DNA of 46,917 bases from Nitrospirota bacterium (GCA_016234115.1 JACRHD010000001.1:1-46917), one strand, 5' to 3'. Counted from the stretch's first letter, positions 18,287-26,994 are shown. The notes: generated from the sequence alone by a model not told the origin. Numbers and translations are program-made.

Positions 18287-18505
18287 TTAATTTTCCACCC
18301 ATCGATCTCTCCATCGGAGGCGAATCCACTGTTGAACATTGTAAGTAAGACAAGCCCATAGTGTTTCCATTCCGACTTTTATCAATCCTCGCACACTGAA
18401 TTGACGAAGACATATCTTATTCTTTATCCATGCATTGGTAAATTCAGCCACTGCTCCTCTTTGTTTGTATATTCTTTTAGCCTCTTCCGTTTGCATCTTT
18501 TCATT
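18287..18505 (-). pseudogene. transposase C-terminal fragment (IS1182-like)
   Basis: A short frame encodes YKQRGAVAEFTNAWIKNK, CLRQFSVRGLIKVGMETLWA and CLTYNVQQWIRLRW, the conserved C-terminal end of IS1182-like DDE transposases. A TAA lies just upstream (about 18509), and the catalytic core is absent. It is a degraded insertion sequence in an 850-base gene-free stretch (18005-18856). Confidence 0.72.
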
Positions 18506-18541
18506 AACTTAGAAAAAGCAGTTAAACCACAGCAACTTCTC

Positions 18542-18688
18542 AGTTACGTGGATACAATCCCCCCCTTTGGCAAAGGGGGGCGAGGGGGGATTTTTCAATT
18601 CATTCTAGAATCTCCCCTAACCCCTGCTTAAGGCACCTACTGTTGGTCTTTACCAAAGAGGGGAATCGTTAAATCACCCCACGTAACT
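18542..18688. mobile_element. MITE-like C-rich dispersed element
   Basis: Perfect 10-bp ends AGTTACGTGG (18542-18551) and CCACGTAACT (18679-18688) bound a 147-bp unit. Inside is the C-rich unit CCCCCCTTTGGCAAAGGGGG (from about 18560), then GGCACCTACTGTTGGTC, also found near 32345, and TACCAAAGAGGGG. There is no gene. The composition suggests a miniature element built of nested repeats. Confidence 0.55.
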
Positions 18689-18856
18689 AAACGTTTACCA
18701 GGCAATTATGATTTTTCTTGACAAAAACCGCGCGGCATATGGTTTAATAATATTGCCTTAGCTGCAAATTTCATCATTGCCGAGACCTTTGAAGCTCATG
18801 TCAAATGAAACCATCATCAGGTTTTTTGCCCGGAATTCTATCTCAGGAGGGTAGGT

Positions 18857-20701
18857 ATGTATAACAAGACAGCAGTCCTGTTGCTTCTGACTCTGACCTT
18901 TTTTGCCGCAACCGCCTCTGCGACCGACAATGGCGGGACCATATCCGGAGTTGTTACTGCCGGCGACACCGGACAGCCTTTGCCTAACATTTGGGTAAGC
19001 GCATGTTCATACACCGGCAGCTACTATTGCAGCGCCGCCCTGACTGACACAAGCGGTAATTATTCCGTCGCCGGGCTGCCGCCCGATACTTATCACGTCA
19101 GCGCAAGCGGTAGTGATGCATATGCCGGTGAATATTACAACGACACTTATGGCTGGGTCTCGGCAAGTCCTGTTGCAGTCGCCCTGGGGTCGATTTCCGA
19201 AGGAATAAATTTCAGTCTTGCTCGTGCGGGCTCCATATCAGGCAGAATAACCGACGACGACACCGGGGGGGCGCTTGTCGATGTTCCGGCAAGCGCCTGC
19301 CCTTATGAGAGCGGTCAGTGCCGGAGCGCGTCAACGGACGCAGCCGGGAATTATACCATTGCGGGGCTTCCACCTGTCGCTTGCCAGGTCTGGACGCAGG
19401 GAAGAGACAATTATATCGGTGAATTCTATTATGATACGCACGAACCCTACGCGGCCTTGCCTGTAAGCGTGATATCGGGGGCCGATACAGGAGGGATTAA
19501 TTTCAGTCTTGAGTTGGGAGGCTCGATATCCGGGGTCATAGTTTCCGATGATACAGGGCTGCCTCTGCCGGGCGCGAGTGTAAACGCATGCACTTATCAG
19601 GATTATTCTTATTGCTTCGGCGCAATGACGGATGACGACGGGAGCTATATCATTTCCGGTCTGCAGGCCGGCCCTTACCGTCTTCATGCAAACGGAAATG
19701 ACGGGCGCCTCGGGGAATATTACGACAATACCTTTGACTGGGCCTCGGCAGCGGCTGTGTCGGTTACCGCCGGACAGACTACCGACAGGATTGATTTCGG
19801 TCTTGCAAGGGGCGGCTCTATTTCCGGCAGGGTAGTTGCAGACGACACCGGACAGCCTGTTGAAGGACTGAACCTGAGCGCGTGTATGGATAATGAAGAC
19901 AGAACTTTTTGCGTGACACCCTTTCCATTTGCGCATGTAACCGATGCCGACGGGAATTATACAATTACCGGTCTGATGCCGGGCTTATATCGTGTCAACG
20001 TAAACGGCAACAGCGCTTACGCGGGTGAATATTATGACAATACCTGTGACTGGAATGCCGCTTCTGCTGTTGCCGTTGCTGCCGGGCTTGATACCCTGGG
20101 AATCAATTTCAGCCTTGATAAAAGCGAGACCCTTTATTGTGATGATGACGGCGACGGTCATATGAGCGGCGTTATATATTCAGGCGAGATATGCCGGACG
20201 GGATGCATGACGCAGCCCGGAGACGACTGCAATGACCATGACGCCCTGATTTATCCCGGCTCGTCCGAAGGACCTGATGGCGACCCCACGTGCGGCGACG
20301 CGCTGGACAACGATTGCGATGGAGCGACTGACGCGGCGGATCCCGGCTGTCGGATTCCCCCGGTGACTGTTACGCTTGTGCCTGATGACGGCATTGTCCC
20401 TCGCGGCGGTGTGCTGGGCTATAAGGCAGGGTTTACAAACAACTCTTCATCCGAACGGACTTTCATGTTCTGGACATATATGACTCTCCCGAATGGAGAC
20501 CGTTTTCCTGCTGCCGGAGAGCTGTCGCGACCGGTGGCCGTTACCCTGTCCGCGGGACAAAGCAGGCGCTTCCATCTGACCCATAATATTCCGGCAATGG
20601 CCCGGGCAGGCAGTTATACTTACCACTGCAACGCCGGCCCGTATCCGGTTGTTTGGGAAACGGACAGTTTCCAATTCACGGTAACGCTTGCTCCGGAATA
20701 A
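18857..20701 (+). CDS. secreted protein with four carboxypeptidase-regulatory-like repeats and a MopE-like metal-binding motif
   Basis: This 614-residue exported protein (signal peptide about 1-22, cleavage near ASA-TD) has four tandem repeats of about 93 residues. Each runs GGSISGVVxxDDTGxPL ... GxYxIxGLxPGxYRV ... GEYYDNTxDW ... GINFSLxxG, the pattern of transthyretin-like/CarboxypepD_reg domains (about 27-410). A DxDxDG/CNDxD region follows (DDDGDGHMSG, DDCNDHDALIYPG, ALDNDCDGATDAADPGC; about 417-500), a cysteine-rich calcium- or copper-binding motif seen in MopE-like proteins. The last 115 residues look Ig-like. It is probably a cell-surface or matrix protein. GGAGGGTAGGT precedes the ATG. 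No sorting tag was found. Confidence 0.83.
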   Translation: MYNKTAVLLLLTLTFFAATASATDNGGTISGVVTAGDTGQPLPNIWVSACSYTGSYYCSAALTDTSGNYSVAGLPPDTYHVSASGSDAYAGEYYNDTYGWVSASPVAVALGSISEGINFSLARAGSISGRITDDDTGGALVDVPASACPYESGQCRSASTDAAGNYTIAGLPPVACQVWTQGRDNYIGEFYYDTHEPYAALPVSVISGADTGGINFSLELGGSISGVIVSDDTGLPLPGASVNACTYQDYSYCFGAMTDDDGSYIISGLQAGPYRLHANGNDGRLGEYYDNTFDWASAAAVSVTAGQTTDRIDFGLARGGSISGRVVADDTGQPVEGLNLSACMDNEDRTFCVTPFPFAHVTDADGNYTITGLMPGLYRVNVNGNSAYAGEYYDNTCDWNAASAVAVAAGLDTLGINFSLDKSETLYCDDDGDGHMSGVIYSGEICRTGCMTQPGDDCNDHDALIYPGSSEGPDGDPTCGDALDNDCDGATDAADPGCRIPPVTVTLVPDDGIVPRGGVLGYKAGFTNNSSSERTFMFWTYMTLPNGDRFPAAGELSRPVAVTLSAGQSRRFHLTHNIPAMARAGSYTYHCNAGPYPVVWETDSFQFTVTLAPE

Positions 20702-20760
20702 ACGGGCCTCGGGTAAAGCCGAAATTGACAGCCGGGTTTGCGAAGCGGGATGTCGCAGGC

Positions 20761-21246
20761 TTACGACCTGTTTTGCCGCGCGTAATGCTCCATCTCAAGC
20801 AGTCTTTTTTTCACATTGACCCCGGAGGAATATCCGCCCAAGGAGCCGTCCGATTCAATCACCCTGTGACAGGGGATGACGATGGGAATGGGATTTTTCG
20901 AGAGCGCCCCCCCGACGGCCCTTGCCGCGGCAGGTTTCCCAATCTTTCCGGCAAGCCATTTATATGACCTGGTTTCGCCGAAGGGAATTTTATTCAGCGC
21001 GGACCATACCTTCTTTTCAAAGTCCGTCCCGGCCAGGAACCTGATCTGCTGGGTGAAGCTGCTGTTTTCGCCATTGAAATACGCGGAAAGCTCTCTGATA
21101 AAACTCTCCGGCGCGGAACCCTTTTTAAATGGGACGCCGGAAGGCTTGCTAAATGATACAGCGGTAAGAAAGCTGTCTGAAAATGTCAGATACAGCGTGC
21201 CCAGAGGCGAATCGAAGGTGTCGTAAACGCTTTGAGATGTATTCAT
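20761..21246 (-). CDS. ogt: methylated-DNA--protein-cysteine methyltransferase
   Basis: This 161-residue repair protein moves the alkyl group from O6-alkylguanine to its own Cys126 in PIVIPCHRVI, a single-use reaction. FEKKVWSALNKIPFGETRSY is the helix-turn-helix DNA-reading segment. SLGGYSSGVNVKKRLLEME is the typical C-terminal end. The length fits the Ogt type without an Ada domain. It lies 75 bases downstream of rel on the same strand, with a hairpin-forming G/C array between them. Confidence 0.95.
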   Translation of the reverse strand: MNTSQSVYDTFDSPLGTLYLTFSDSFLTAVSFSKPSGVPFKKGSAPESFIRELSAYFNGENSSFTQQIRFLAGTDFEKKVWSALNKIPFGETRSYKWLAGKIGKPAAARAVGGALSKNPIPIVIPCHRVIESDGSLGGYSSGVNVKKRLLEMEHYARQNRS

Positions 21247-21256
21247 ATTGCATAAA

Positions 21257-21302
21257 GGGGTCGAGGGTTCAAGGGGAGAGTTTCCCTTGGCCCTTGACCC
21301 CT
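21257..21302. repeat. G/C-rich array forming an inverted repeat between rel and ogt
   Basis: GGGGTCGAGGGTTCAAGGGG pairs with CCCTTGGCCCTTGACCCC. AACCCTT/AAACCCT units continue to 21316. The spacing is about 7 bases, like the other arrays. It may act as a transcription end for rel or simply be another repeat insertion. Confidence 0.5.
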
Positions 21303-21321
21303 AAACCCTTAAACCCTGTTT

Positions 21322-23478
21322 TTACGTCTTGACCCTCATCACCTCGATAACGCCGCTGATCTGGGCGAGCTTTTTAAAAACTTCGTCAAGGTGGCGTTTG
21401 TCCCTGATGTCGATAATAAAATTGAACAGCGCCTGCATATCATGCGTTATGGAGGCGTCGAGGTGATTAATATTTACATTGTTTGTCGACAGGACCGCGC
21501 TCAGCTCGGCGAGCAGGCCCTTTTTATCGACGGTAAGCACCTGGATCTTGACCGCATACGCGCCTTCGTCTCCTGCCGACCATTCCACCTCTACGAGCCG
21601 GTCAGAGTCGACGGTCTGACTTTCAAGTGTGGGACAATCTGTTGTGTGTATGGATATGCCCCTTCCCCTGGTGACAAAGCCGGTGACCTTTTCGCCGGGG
21701 AGGGGATAACAGCATTTGGAGCGGTGAAACATGATGTTGTCCACACCCTTGATCTTTATCCCCTTCCCTTCCTCGGGCCTCTTTTCATCTTTCTTTAAGG
21801 CAAGTTTTTCCGCCTCGGCTTTTTCCGGCTCGGGCATGAGCTTCCTGACGATTTTATGCACCGATAATCTTCCGTACCCGATGGCCACAAGGAGGTCCTC
21901 GTGGGTCTGTATTTTGTAGGCCTTTGCGGCATCGAGTATTTCTTTCGACTTTGCCAGGGCGGGACTCAGGTTATACCTTCTCAGCGCCTTTTCCAGCAGT
22001 TCCCCGCCCAATATCAGCCCCTTCTTCCTTTCTTCGACCTTGAGCCACTGTTTTATCCTCGACTTCGCCCTTTGAGATTTTACGAACTTGAGCCAGTCCC
22101 TGCTCGGCGCGTGACCCTGAGAAGTTATGATTTCCACGGTGTCGCCGTTTTGAAGTTTGTATCTTAACGGGACAATCCTGCTGTTGACCTTTGCGCCTAT
22201 GCATTGATGCCCTACTTCAGTATGGATGCTGTAGGCGAAATCGACAGGGGTGGCGTCCTGGGGGAGCTCAACGATATCGCCCCCCGGGGTGAACACATAA
22301 ACGACCCCCGGCGATATATTGCCCTTCACCTCTTCGAGGAATTCTTTTGCGTCACCCGACTCTTTCTGCGATTTTACGAGTTCCCTGAGCCAGGTAAAAT
22401 ACTTCTCGTCAAGCTTTTCCGCATGGTCCGCTTCTTTATACTTCCAGTGGGCCGCGATGCCTTCCTCGGCGATCCTGTTCATTTCCTCGGTCCGTATCTG
22501 GATTTCCACCTTTTCGCCGCGAGGCCCTATTACCGTTGTATGCAGGGACTGGTAAAGGTTGGACTTCGGGGCGCCGATGAAGTCTTTGAACCTGCCCGGC
22601 ACGGGAGTCCAGAGTGAATGTATAAGTCCCAGGATTGCGTAACAGTTGGAAGGGGTGTCCGTGATAATCCTTATGGCTGTAACGTCATACACCTGCTCAA
22701 AGGGGATCCTCTGCTTCTGCATTTTAAGGAAAATACCATAGTTGTGTTTTATCCTGCCGAATACATCTCCGGGAATTGAAGCGGCCCTGATGTGGGCCTC
22801 TATGATTTTCATTACCTCGTCAAGATAGCCCTCCTGTTCCTCTTTCTTCTTGGCGACCTTATGCACAAGCTGGTCGTACATCTCCGGCATCAGGAACTTG
22901 AAACTCAGGTCTTCCAGCTCCGATTTCAGCCATCCTATGCCGAGCCGGTTGGCAAGGGGCGCGTATATTTCCATCGTCTCGCGGGCTATGGCTTCACGTT
23001 TTTCAGGGGAGAGGTACTCAAGGGTGCGCATGTTGTGGAGCCTGTCGGCGAATTTGATCAATATCACCCTCATGTCTTCGGCCATGGCGAGAAGCATCTT
23101 CCTGAAATTCTCGGCCTGGGCCTCTTCGCTCGTTTTGAATTCCATCCTGCTCAGTTTTGTAAGGCTTTCGACAAGGAAGGCGATATCTTCCCCGAAAAGA
23201 CCTCTTATGTCTTCAACGGTCGTGTCGGTGTCTTCGATGGTGTCGTGCAGGAGACCCGCAGCGATGGTGTTCATATCCATCTTCATGTTGCACAGGATCG
23301 CGGCCACGGCAAGGGGGTGCTCAATAAACGGCTCTCCCCCCTTTCGCTTCTGCTTATAGTGCGCCTCATTGGAAAAGGCGTACGCCCTGCGAAGGAGGTC
23401 CGCGTCGGAATCGGGGTTGTACGAAAAAACCCTGTCTATAAGGGCGTCCACCGTATTTATGTCTCTGAGTACGGCCAT
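21322..23478 (-). CDS. rel: bifunctional (p)ppGpp synthetase/hydrolase Rel (RSH)
   Basis: This 718-residue protein makes and degrades the stringent-response alarmone. The HD hydrolase domain (about 25-175) has H54 (IEHPLAVA) and H78-D79 (LLHDTIEDT). The synthetase (about 230-340) has RFKDFIGAPKSNLYQSLHTT; the RFKD form is typical of bifunctional Rel/SpoT rather than RelA. TGS (GVVYVFTPGGDIVELPQDAT), helical, zinc-finger-like (FHRSKCCYPLPGE, ISIHTTDCP) and ACT (AVKIQVLTVDKKGLLAELSA) domains follow in order. No Shine-Dalgarno sequence precedes the ATG. TATAAT lies 6 bases upstream, so the mRNA is probably leaderless. Confidence 0.97.
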   Translation of the reverse strand: MAVLRDINTVDALIDRVFSYNPDSDADLLRRAYAFSNEAHYKQKRKGGEPFIEHPLAVAAILCNMKMDMNTIAAGLLHDTIEDTDTTVEDIRGLFGEDIAFLVESLTKLSRMEFKTSEEAQAENFRKMLLAMAEDMRVILIKFADRLHNMRTLEYLSPEKREAIARETMEIYAPLANRLGIGWLKSELEDLSFKFLMPEMYDQLVHKVAKKKEEQEGYLDEVMKIIEAHIRAASIPGDVFGRIKHNYGIFLKMQKQRIPFEQVYDVTAIRIITDTPSNCYAILGLIHSLWTPVPGRFKDFIGAPKSNLYQSLHTTVIGPRGEKVEIQIRTEEMNRIAEEGIAAHWKYKEADHAEKLDEKYFTWLRELVKSQKESGDAKEFLEEVKGNISPGVVYVFTPGGDIVELPQDATPVDFAYSIHTEVGHQCIGAKVNSRIVPLRYKLQNGDTVEIITSQGHAPSRDWLKFVKSQRAKSRIKQWLKVEERKKGLILGGELLEKALRRYNLSPALAKSKEILDAAKAYKIQTHEDLLVAIGYGRLSVHKIVRKLMPEPEKAEAEKLALKKDEKRPEEGKGIKIKGVDNIMFHRSKCCYPLPGEKVTGFVTRGRGISIHTTDCPTLESQTVDSDRLVEVEWSAGDEGAYAVKIQVLTVDKKGLLAELSAVLSTNNVNINHLDASITHDMQALFNFIIDIRDKRHLDEVFKKLAQISGVIEVMRVKT

Positions 23479-23484
23479 AGTTCT

Positions 23485-23490
23485 ATTATA
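23485..23490 (-). promoter_or_regulatory. -10 element giving a leaderless rel transcript
   Basis: On the minus strand TATAAT is followed by AGAACT and then the ATG of rel, so the start site would coincide with the A of the start codon. A weak -35 candidate (TGTGAC) lies 17 bases upstream. Confidence 0.5.
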
Positions 23491-23566
23491 AATGAAAATG
23501 TTAATTCGTCACAGAATCCATATTCTATTCCCGGCTGTCACAAAACTCAATAAAAATAATTTTCCC

Positions 23567-23594
23567 TTGCATTATGAAAATTATGAGATATAAT
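23567..23594 (+). promoter_or_regulatory. sigma-70 promoter of the dioxygenase gene
   Basis: TTGCAT (23567-23572), a 16-base spacer and TATAAT (23589-23594) lie 25 bases upstream of the start codon, back to back with the rel promoter. Confidence 0.65.
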
Positions 23595-23619
23595 TTTTTC
23601 ATGAAAAGCCGAGGTGATT

Positions 23620-24270
23620 ATGGAACTTTCCCGAAGACAACTTCTGACAGCATCTCTCTTTCTCTACGGCGTCCTTTGGGCCGGACCACTTAAATCATTG
23701 CGCGCACAACCTGAAAGGAGACCGACCCCGGAACAGGTCATGGGCCCTTTTTATCCTGTGATAAAGCCTTCCGACCTGGACGCCGACCTGACCGTTATCA
23801 GCGGAAGACCCGGAAAAGCGCGTGGGCAGGTTATTTATGTCTCAGGCCTGGTACTTGATCTGAAAGACGACCCGGTGGCAGGCGCGCGGGTGGAGATCTG
23901 GCAGGCCAACACCTACGGAAGATATCGCCATCCGGGTGATAAAAATCCGGCGTCTCTCGATCCGGACTTCGAAGGTTACGGCGTTCAAATTACGGATGCG
24001 GAAGGGAGGTACAGGTTCAAGACAATCAAACCGGGCGCGTATCCGGCCACTAAAGAATGGACGAGACCGCCCCACATCCATTTCATTGTCACGGGCAAGT
24101 CGAACAGGCTTGTGACCCAGATGTATTTTGACGGAGAGCCTTTGAATAAAACGGACATGCTGCTGAAGGACACCCCGAACAAAGAGCTTCTCATAACAAA
24201 ACTGACGCCTCCTTCAAAGGACATGGAGCCCGGGGCGCTTGCAGCACTCTGGGACATTGTGCTTCCGTAG
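23620..24270 (+). CDS. exported intradiol ring-cleavage dioxygenase-like protein
   Basis: This 216-residue protein resembles the catalytic half of protocatechuate 3,4-dioxygenase, which opens catechol rings using Fe(III). The four iron ligands are present in order: Tyr in YGRYRHPGD, Tyr in PGAYPA, and two His in RPPHIHFIV. GPFYPVIKPSDLDADLT and VAGARVEIWQANTYGRY are family motifs. The N-terminus SRRQLLTASLFLYGVLWAG looks like a Tat-type or plain export signal, so the enzyme may work outside the cytoplasm, unlike classical PcaH. The ATG at 23620 is preferred over GTG 23614 because GAGGTG serves as its ribosome-binding site. It stands alone, without pca genes. Confidence 0.88.
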   Translation: MELSRRQLLTASLFLYGVLWAGPLKSLRAQPERRPTPEQVMGPFYPVIKPSDLDADLTVISGRPGKARGQVIYVSGLVLDLKDDPVAGARVEIWQANTYGRYRHPGDKNPASLDPDFEGYGVQITDAEGRYRFKTIKPGAYPATKEWTRPPHIHFIVTGKSNRLVTQMYFDGEPLNKTDMLLKDTPNKELLITKLTPPSKDMEPGALAALWDIVLP

Positions 24271-24284
24271 CCGCTGACGGTCTA

Positions 24285-24479
24285 TTAATAATGCGGCGGT
24301 TTTTCGTCTTTAATGTCTTCTCCGGGAGATACGATGATCCGGTCAATAAGGCGCTTCACTGTTTCTTTGAGAGTAGTTATCTGTTTTTGCTGATCGTAGA
24401 CAGCGTCGCTCAGGTCTTTTATTGTGTTTTCCTGAAAGGCTATTTTTGCTTCGATATTTGATAGACGGTCTTCATTCAT
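24285..24479 (-). CDS. slyX: SlyX-like coiled-coil protein
   Basis: This 64-residue protein is one amphipathic coiled coil (DRLSNIEAKIAFQENTIKDL and following QQKQITTLKETVKRLIDRI) ending in the conserved KPPHY. This is the SlyX family, whose function is unknown. The ATG at 24479 is chosen because GGAG lies 9 bases upstream; an in-frame ATG at 24494 has no site. It converges on the dioxygenase gene. TATAAT on the minus strand near 24529 may be its -10 box. Confidence 0.85.
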   Translation of the reverse strand: MNEDRLSNIEAKIAFQENTIKDLSDAVYDQQKQITTLKETVKRLIDRIIVSPGEDIKDEKPPHY

Positions 24480-24585
24480 CCTTTCACGCTCCATCTTTTG
24501 GATTTAACTTGTCCGGGAATTACTTAATTATACCGGAATCGCGGGGCGAGTGCGGGGTCCTGAAAACTTTTTGAAATAAAACGGG

Positions 24586-24591
24586 TATAAT
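24586..24591 (+). promoter_or_regulatory. -10 element upstream of the SWIB gene
   Basis: TATAAT at 24586-24591 lies 54 bases before the ATG. No good -35 box is seen at the right distance. Confidence 0.4.
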
Positions 24592-24644
24592 ATCGGGCCT
24601 CGAATATAATTCTATTTAAATCCAAATATGAAGGAGTTGAAAAG

Positions 24645-24971
24645 ATGACAGAAGCAAAAGGATTGAATAAACCGGTAAAGCTGAAAAAAGAGCTGGCTGA
24701 GTTTCTCGGAGCGACTGAACTTCCCAGGACAGAGATCACCAAAAAACTGTGGGACTACATTAAAGCGAATAAACTTCAGACAAAGACTGAAAACGGAAGG
24801 CCCGAGAACGCGGGCAAGTTCATTGTGGCGGACGCCAAACTGCTCCCGATCTTCAGGAACACAAGCTCCACAAGCAAATCAGGCGCGGTCACTGATCTTA
24901 CAAATCTCAATGAAGGCCGGACGATCAACATGATGCAGATGGCCGCTGTTGTCGCCGCTAACATAGAATAA
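24645..24971 (+). CDS. SWIB/MDM2-domain protein
   Basis: This 108-residue protein is mostly one SWIB domain, here KPVKLKKELAEFLGATELPR then TEITKKLWDYIKANKLQ and GKFIVADAKLLPIF. The domain is best known from eukaryotic chromatin remodellers. Stand-alone bacterial versions occur in chlamydiae and scattered other phyla, with proposed roles in DNA binding or topoisomerase partnership. The C-terminal NLNEGRTINMMQMAAVVAAN is an extra helix. AAGGAGTTG precedes the ATG. It is followed, 77 bases on, by a gene of unknown function. Confidence 0.88.
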   Translation: MTEAKGLNKPVKLKKELAEFLGATELPRTEITKKLWDYIKANKLQTKTENGRPENAGKFIVADAKLLPIFRNTSSTSKSGAVTDLTNLNEGRTINMMQMAAVVAANIE

Positions 24972-25048
24972 GCTGAAAGCGCCGTCCTGCATCGGCAGCG
25001 CCGGCGCTTTGTCGTCATGTCACAATATATCCGGAGGAGAACACTAAA

Positions 25049-25408
25049 ATGAATCCACACGCGATCCCTGCGGAGGTAATATGTAATCTTTGCACAGCGG
25101 TCCTTCCCGGTTTCCGCAAGATCATGAAGAACCTTGAAGGACTTGACCACAAGCTGTCTTCCCATGATTTTGCCATGCACCTTATGGAGCTTGGGAGGGT
25201 GCAGATGTCCGAGGTCGCCGACCCGGGCGAGAAGGATGTCGAGCTGATGGCAGGGTATGTTGAGTCACTGGATTATGATAATGCGGAGAAGGCTTTTTTT
25301 AACGCCTTTGCCGGCGGCTGCGTGCTGGGGCTGGTGATGATAAATGAAGTGGCCCGTGAGGATTTCGGCAGGGCGCTCCTTCTGATAGAGGATTTTACTC
25401 TTCAATAA
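25049..25408 (+). CDS. uncharacterised 119-residue protein
   Basis: I do not recognise the family. The protein is predicted mainly helical, with two Cys (C12, C15 in VICNLCTAVLPG), an acidic middle (SEVADPGEKDVELMAGYVES) and a hydrophobic C-terminal helix (AGGCVLGLVMINEVA). No signal peptide is seen. A good ribosome-binding site (CCGGAGGAGAACAC) supports the ATG. The stop overlaps the convergent gene by 14 bases. Confidence 0.65.
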   Translation: MNPHAIPAEVICNLCTAVLPGFRKIMKNLEGLDHKLSSHDFAMHLMELGRVQMSEVADPGEKDVELMAGYVESLDYDNAEKAFFNAFAGGCVLGLVMINEVAREDFGRALLLIEDFTLQ

Positions 25409-25772
25409 TCCTGACCTCGGTGATGAAGTACTCGGTTTCGCCGAAACAGCTCGTGGGAAGGCCTACATGCTGCTCATAGATAAGGACGACCTTCTTGCCT
25501 GCCGCCCTGCTGATCTGGCCGGCGACAGCATCGCTGCGCACGCTGAACAGAAATTTTTCAGACATTGTCCCCGGCATCGATACCATAACGAGTTCGCCCT
25601 CCCAGGTCTTGCAGACCCAGCCTTTTTTCGAAAACTTCTGCACATACCCCGCCCGTTCACCGGTTGAGTAACTCCATTTCAGGGCAGCCATGGTGTAAAG
25701 GACAAATCCCCCGATGAGCAGCAACATGAAGAGCAACATCCAAGCCTTTGCGCGTGATCCCTTCTTTTCCAT
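25395..25772 (-). CDS. conserved membrane-anchored protein of unknown function
   Basis: This 125-residue protein has one N-terminal transmembrane helix (about 11-31, AWMLLFMLLLIGGFVLYTM). An extracytoplasmic domain follows with TGERAGYVQKFSKKGWVCKT then WEGELVMVSMPG and a C-terminal GLPTSCFGETEYFITEV. The TGERxGYVxKFSxKGWxCKTWEG pattern recurs in many proteobacterial proteins without a proven function. Some databases mislabel it as 6-phosphogluconate dehydrogenase. C57 and C111 could form a disulfide. GAAAGGAGAAAATC precedes the ATG. Confidence 0.78.
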   Translation of the reverse strand: MEKKGSRAKAWMLLFMLLLIGGFVLYTMAALKWSYSTGERAGYVQKFSKKGWVCKTWEGELVMVSMPGTMSEKFLFSVRSDAVAGQISRAAGKKVVLIYEQHVGLPTSCFGETEYFITEVRIIEE

Positions 25773-25911
25773 CCGGATTTTCTCCTTTCTTCAGGGACGA
25801 GTCCCGGCCTCATAAAATTGAAAATATCATACGCAATAACGGTGAGAAAGCGCAACAGGTTTGTAGTGAAATAGTGATCGTGGTCAGTCCGGCGTAAGCC
25901 TCCCAAACGCT

Positions 25912-25939
25912 TGACATATTACGCGGAGCGTCATAGACT
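25912..25939 (+). promoter_or_regulatory. sigma-70 promoter of higBA, leaderless geometry
   Basis: TTGACA (25912-25917), a 16-base spacer and TAGACT (25934-25939) place the transcription start at about the ATG of higB (25947). No Shine-Dalgarno sequence lies between. Confidence 0.65.
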
Positions 25940-25946
25940 ATGTCTG

Positions 25947-26225
25947 ATGATCCGGTCCTTCCGTGATAAGAAAACCGAGATGCTGTTCAATGACCGGGAT
26001 GTGCCGGGGTTTCGTTCGATCGAACGGTCTGCTCGGCGTAAGCTTCTGTACCTCAACCGGGCCAGGCATATAGAGGACCTCAGAATTCCGCCGGGCAACC
26101 GGCTGGAGGCCCTGAAGGGAGACCGCAAAGGGCAGTATAGTATCAGGATCAATGATCAGTGGCGACTCTGTTTTTACTGGAAAGATGGAGATGCCAATGA
26201 TGTTGAAATAACAGACTACCATTAG
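25947..26225 (+). CDS. higB: HigB-type toxin (RelE superfamily)
   Basis: This 92-residue toxin is a ribosome-dependent mRNA endonuclease in known members. MIRSFRDKKTEMLFND is the usual HigB start; further motifs are RKLLYLNRARHIEDLRIPPG, NRLEALKGDRKGQYSIRIN and QWRLCFYW. The ATG at 25947 is chosen from this homology. An in-frame start 36 bases upstream lies in the promoter. The mRNA is probably leaderless. higA follows after 9 bases, with toxin first, as is typical of higBA. Confidence 0.93.
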   Translation: MIRSFRDKKTEMLFNDRDVPGFRSIERSARRKLLYLNRARHIEDLRIPPGNRLEALKGDRKGQYSIRINDQWRLCFYWKDGDANDVEITDYH

Positions 26226-26234
26226 AGGTGTGAT

Positions 26235-26540
26235 ATGACTGCAAAACGGAAACTTCTTGAACCTATTCACCCTGGAGAGATCCTCTTTGAGGAATTTATG
26301 AAGCCGTTGGGGATCAGTATCAATAAACTCGCCCGTGACATCGCGGTGCCTCCCGGCCGCGTTAGCGCCATCGTCAACGGTAAGCGTGCGATAACTGCCG
26401 ACACGGCACTCAGGCTTGGCCGGTACTTTGGCACGTCGGCGGAGGTCTGGATGGGCCTGCAGGCGGATTATGAACTTCGAGTTGCGCAGCGCACAATCGG
26501 GCCTGAGGTAGAGAAGCGCGTACACCACCACGCGGCGTAG
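26235..26540 (+). CDS. higA: HigA-type antitoxin, XRE-family HTH
   Basis: This 101-residue antitoxin binds HigB and represses the operon. IHPGEILFEEFMKPLGISIN and KLARDIAVPPGRVSAIVNGK form the HTH, followed by RAITADTALRLGRYFGTSAE and WMGLQADYELR, all characteristic of HigA. The C-terminus is His-rich (RVHHHAA). It is co-transcribed with higB. Confidence 0.95.
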   Translation: MTAKRKLLEPIHPGEILFEEFMKPLGISINKLARDIAVPPGRVSAIVNGKRAITADTALRLGRYFGTSAEVWMGLQADYELRVAQRTIGPEVEKRVHHHAA

Positions 26541-26589
26541 GAGAAATATTGTACGCAATAATAGCCTGGATTAATCAATAAGGTCTTTC

Positions 26590-26994
26590 ATGAAACATAT
26601 TGAAGTCGCTTGCGCCATTATTGAAAGAGAGGGGAAAGTGCTGTGCACACAGCGGAGTGAGACCATGAGTCTTCCCCTGAAATGGGAGTTTCCGGGGGGG
26701 AAGATCAATGAAGGGGAGAGCCCTGAAGAATGTCTGAAGCGGGAGTTGGCGGAGGAACTGGGAATCGAGGTAACTATAGGAGCGCCGCTGCCTGTATCGT
26801 CACATCGTTATCCGGAGTTCAGTATTACTCTCTACCCGTTCATTTGCAAAATCACATCAGGCGAGATCGTTCTCCATGAACATGCAGATGTGTCATGGTT
26901 GCCGCCGGAGGAACTGCAGGATCTTGATTGGGCGGAGGCGGATGGGCCGGTTATTGAGGAGTATCAAAGGGAGTTTGACAGGAAAAACGGATGA
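26590..26994 (+). CDS. mutT: MutT-like Nudix hydrolase
   Basis: This 134-residue protein has a complete Nudix box, GGKINEGESPEECLKRELAE then ELGI (about 37-59), that coordinates Mg2+ to cleave nucleoside diphosphate linkages. VACAIIEREGKVLCTQRS and KWEFPGGK match MutT, so removal of 8-oxo-dGTP is likely. The C-terminal HEHADVSWLPPEELQDLDWA is typical of the subgroup. It sits 49 bases after higA but is a housekeeping-type gene; the link is probably accidental. Confidence 0.9.
   Translation: MKHIEVACAIIEREGKVLCTQRSETMSLPLKWEFPGGKINEGESPEECLKRELAEELGIEVTIGAPLPVSSHRYPEFSITLYPFICKITSGEIVLHEHADVSWLPPEELQDLDWAEADGPVIEEYQREFDRKNG

Noticed and set aside
18401-18631. A plus-strand frame encoding PPFGKGGRGG
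   Set aside because: It reads through a transposase remnant and a C-rich dispersed repeat. The peptide is a known by-product of such repeats.
22792-23553. A 253-codon frame antisense to rel
   Set aside because: It is a shadow of a well-conserved gene, with no ribosome-binding site or recognisable motif.
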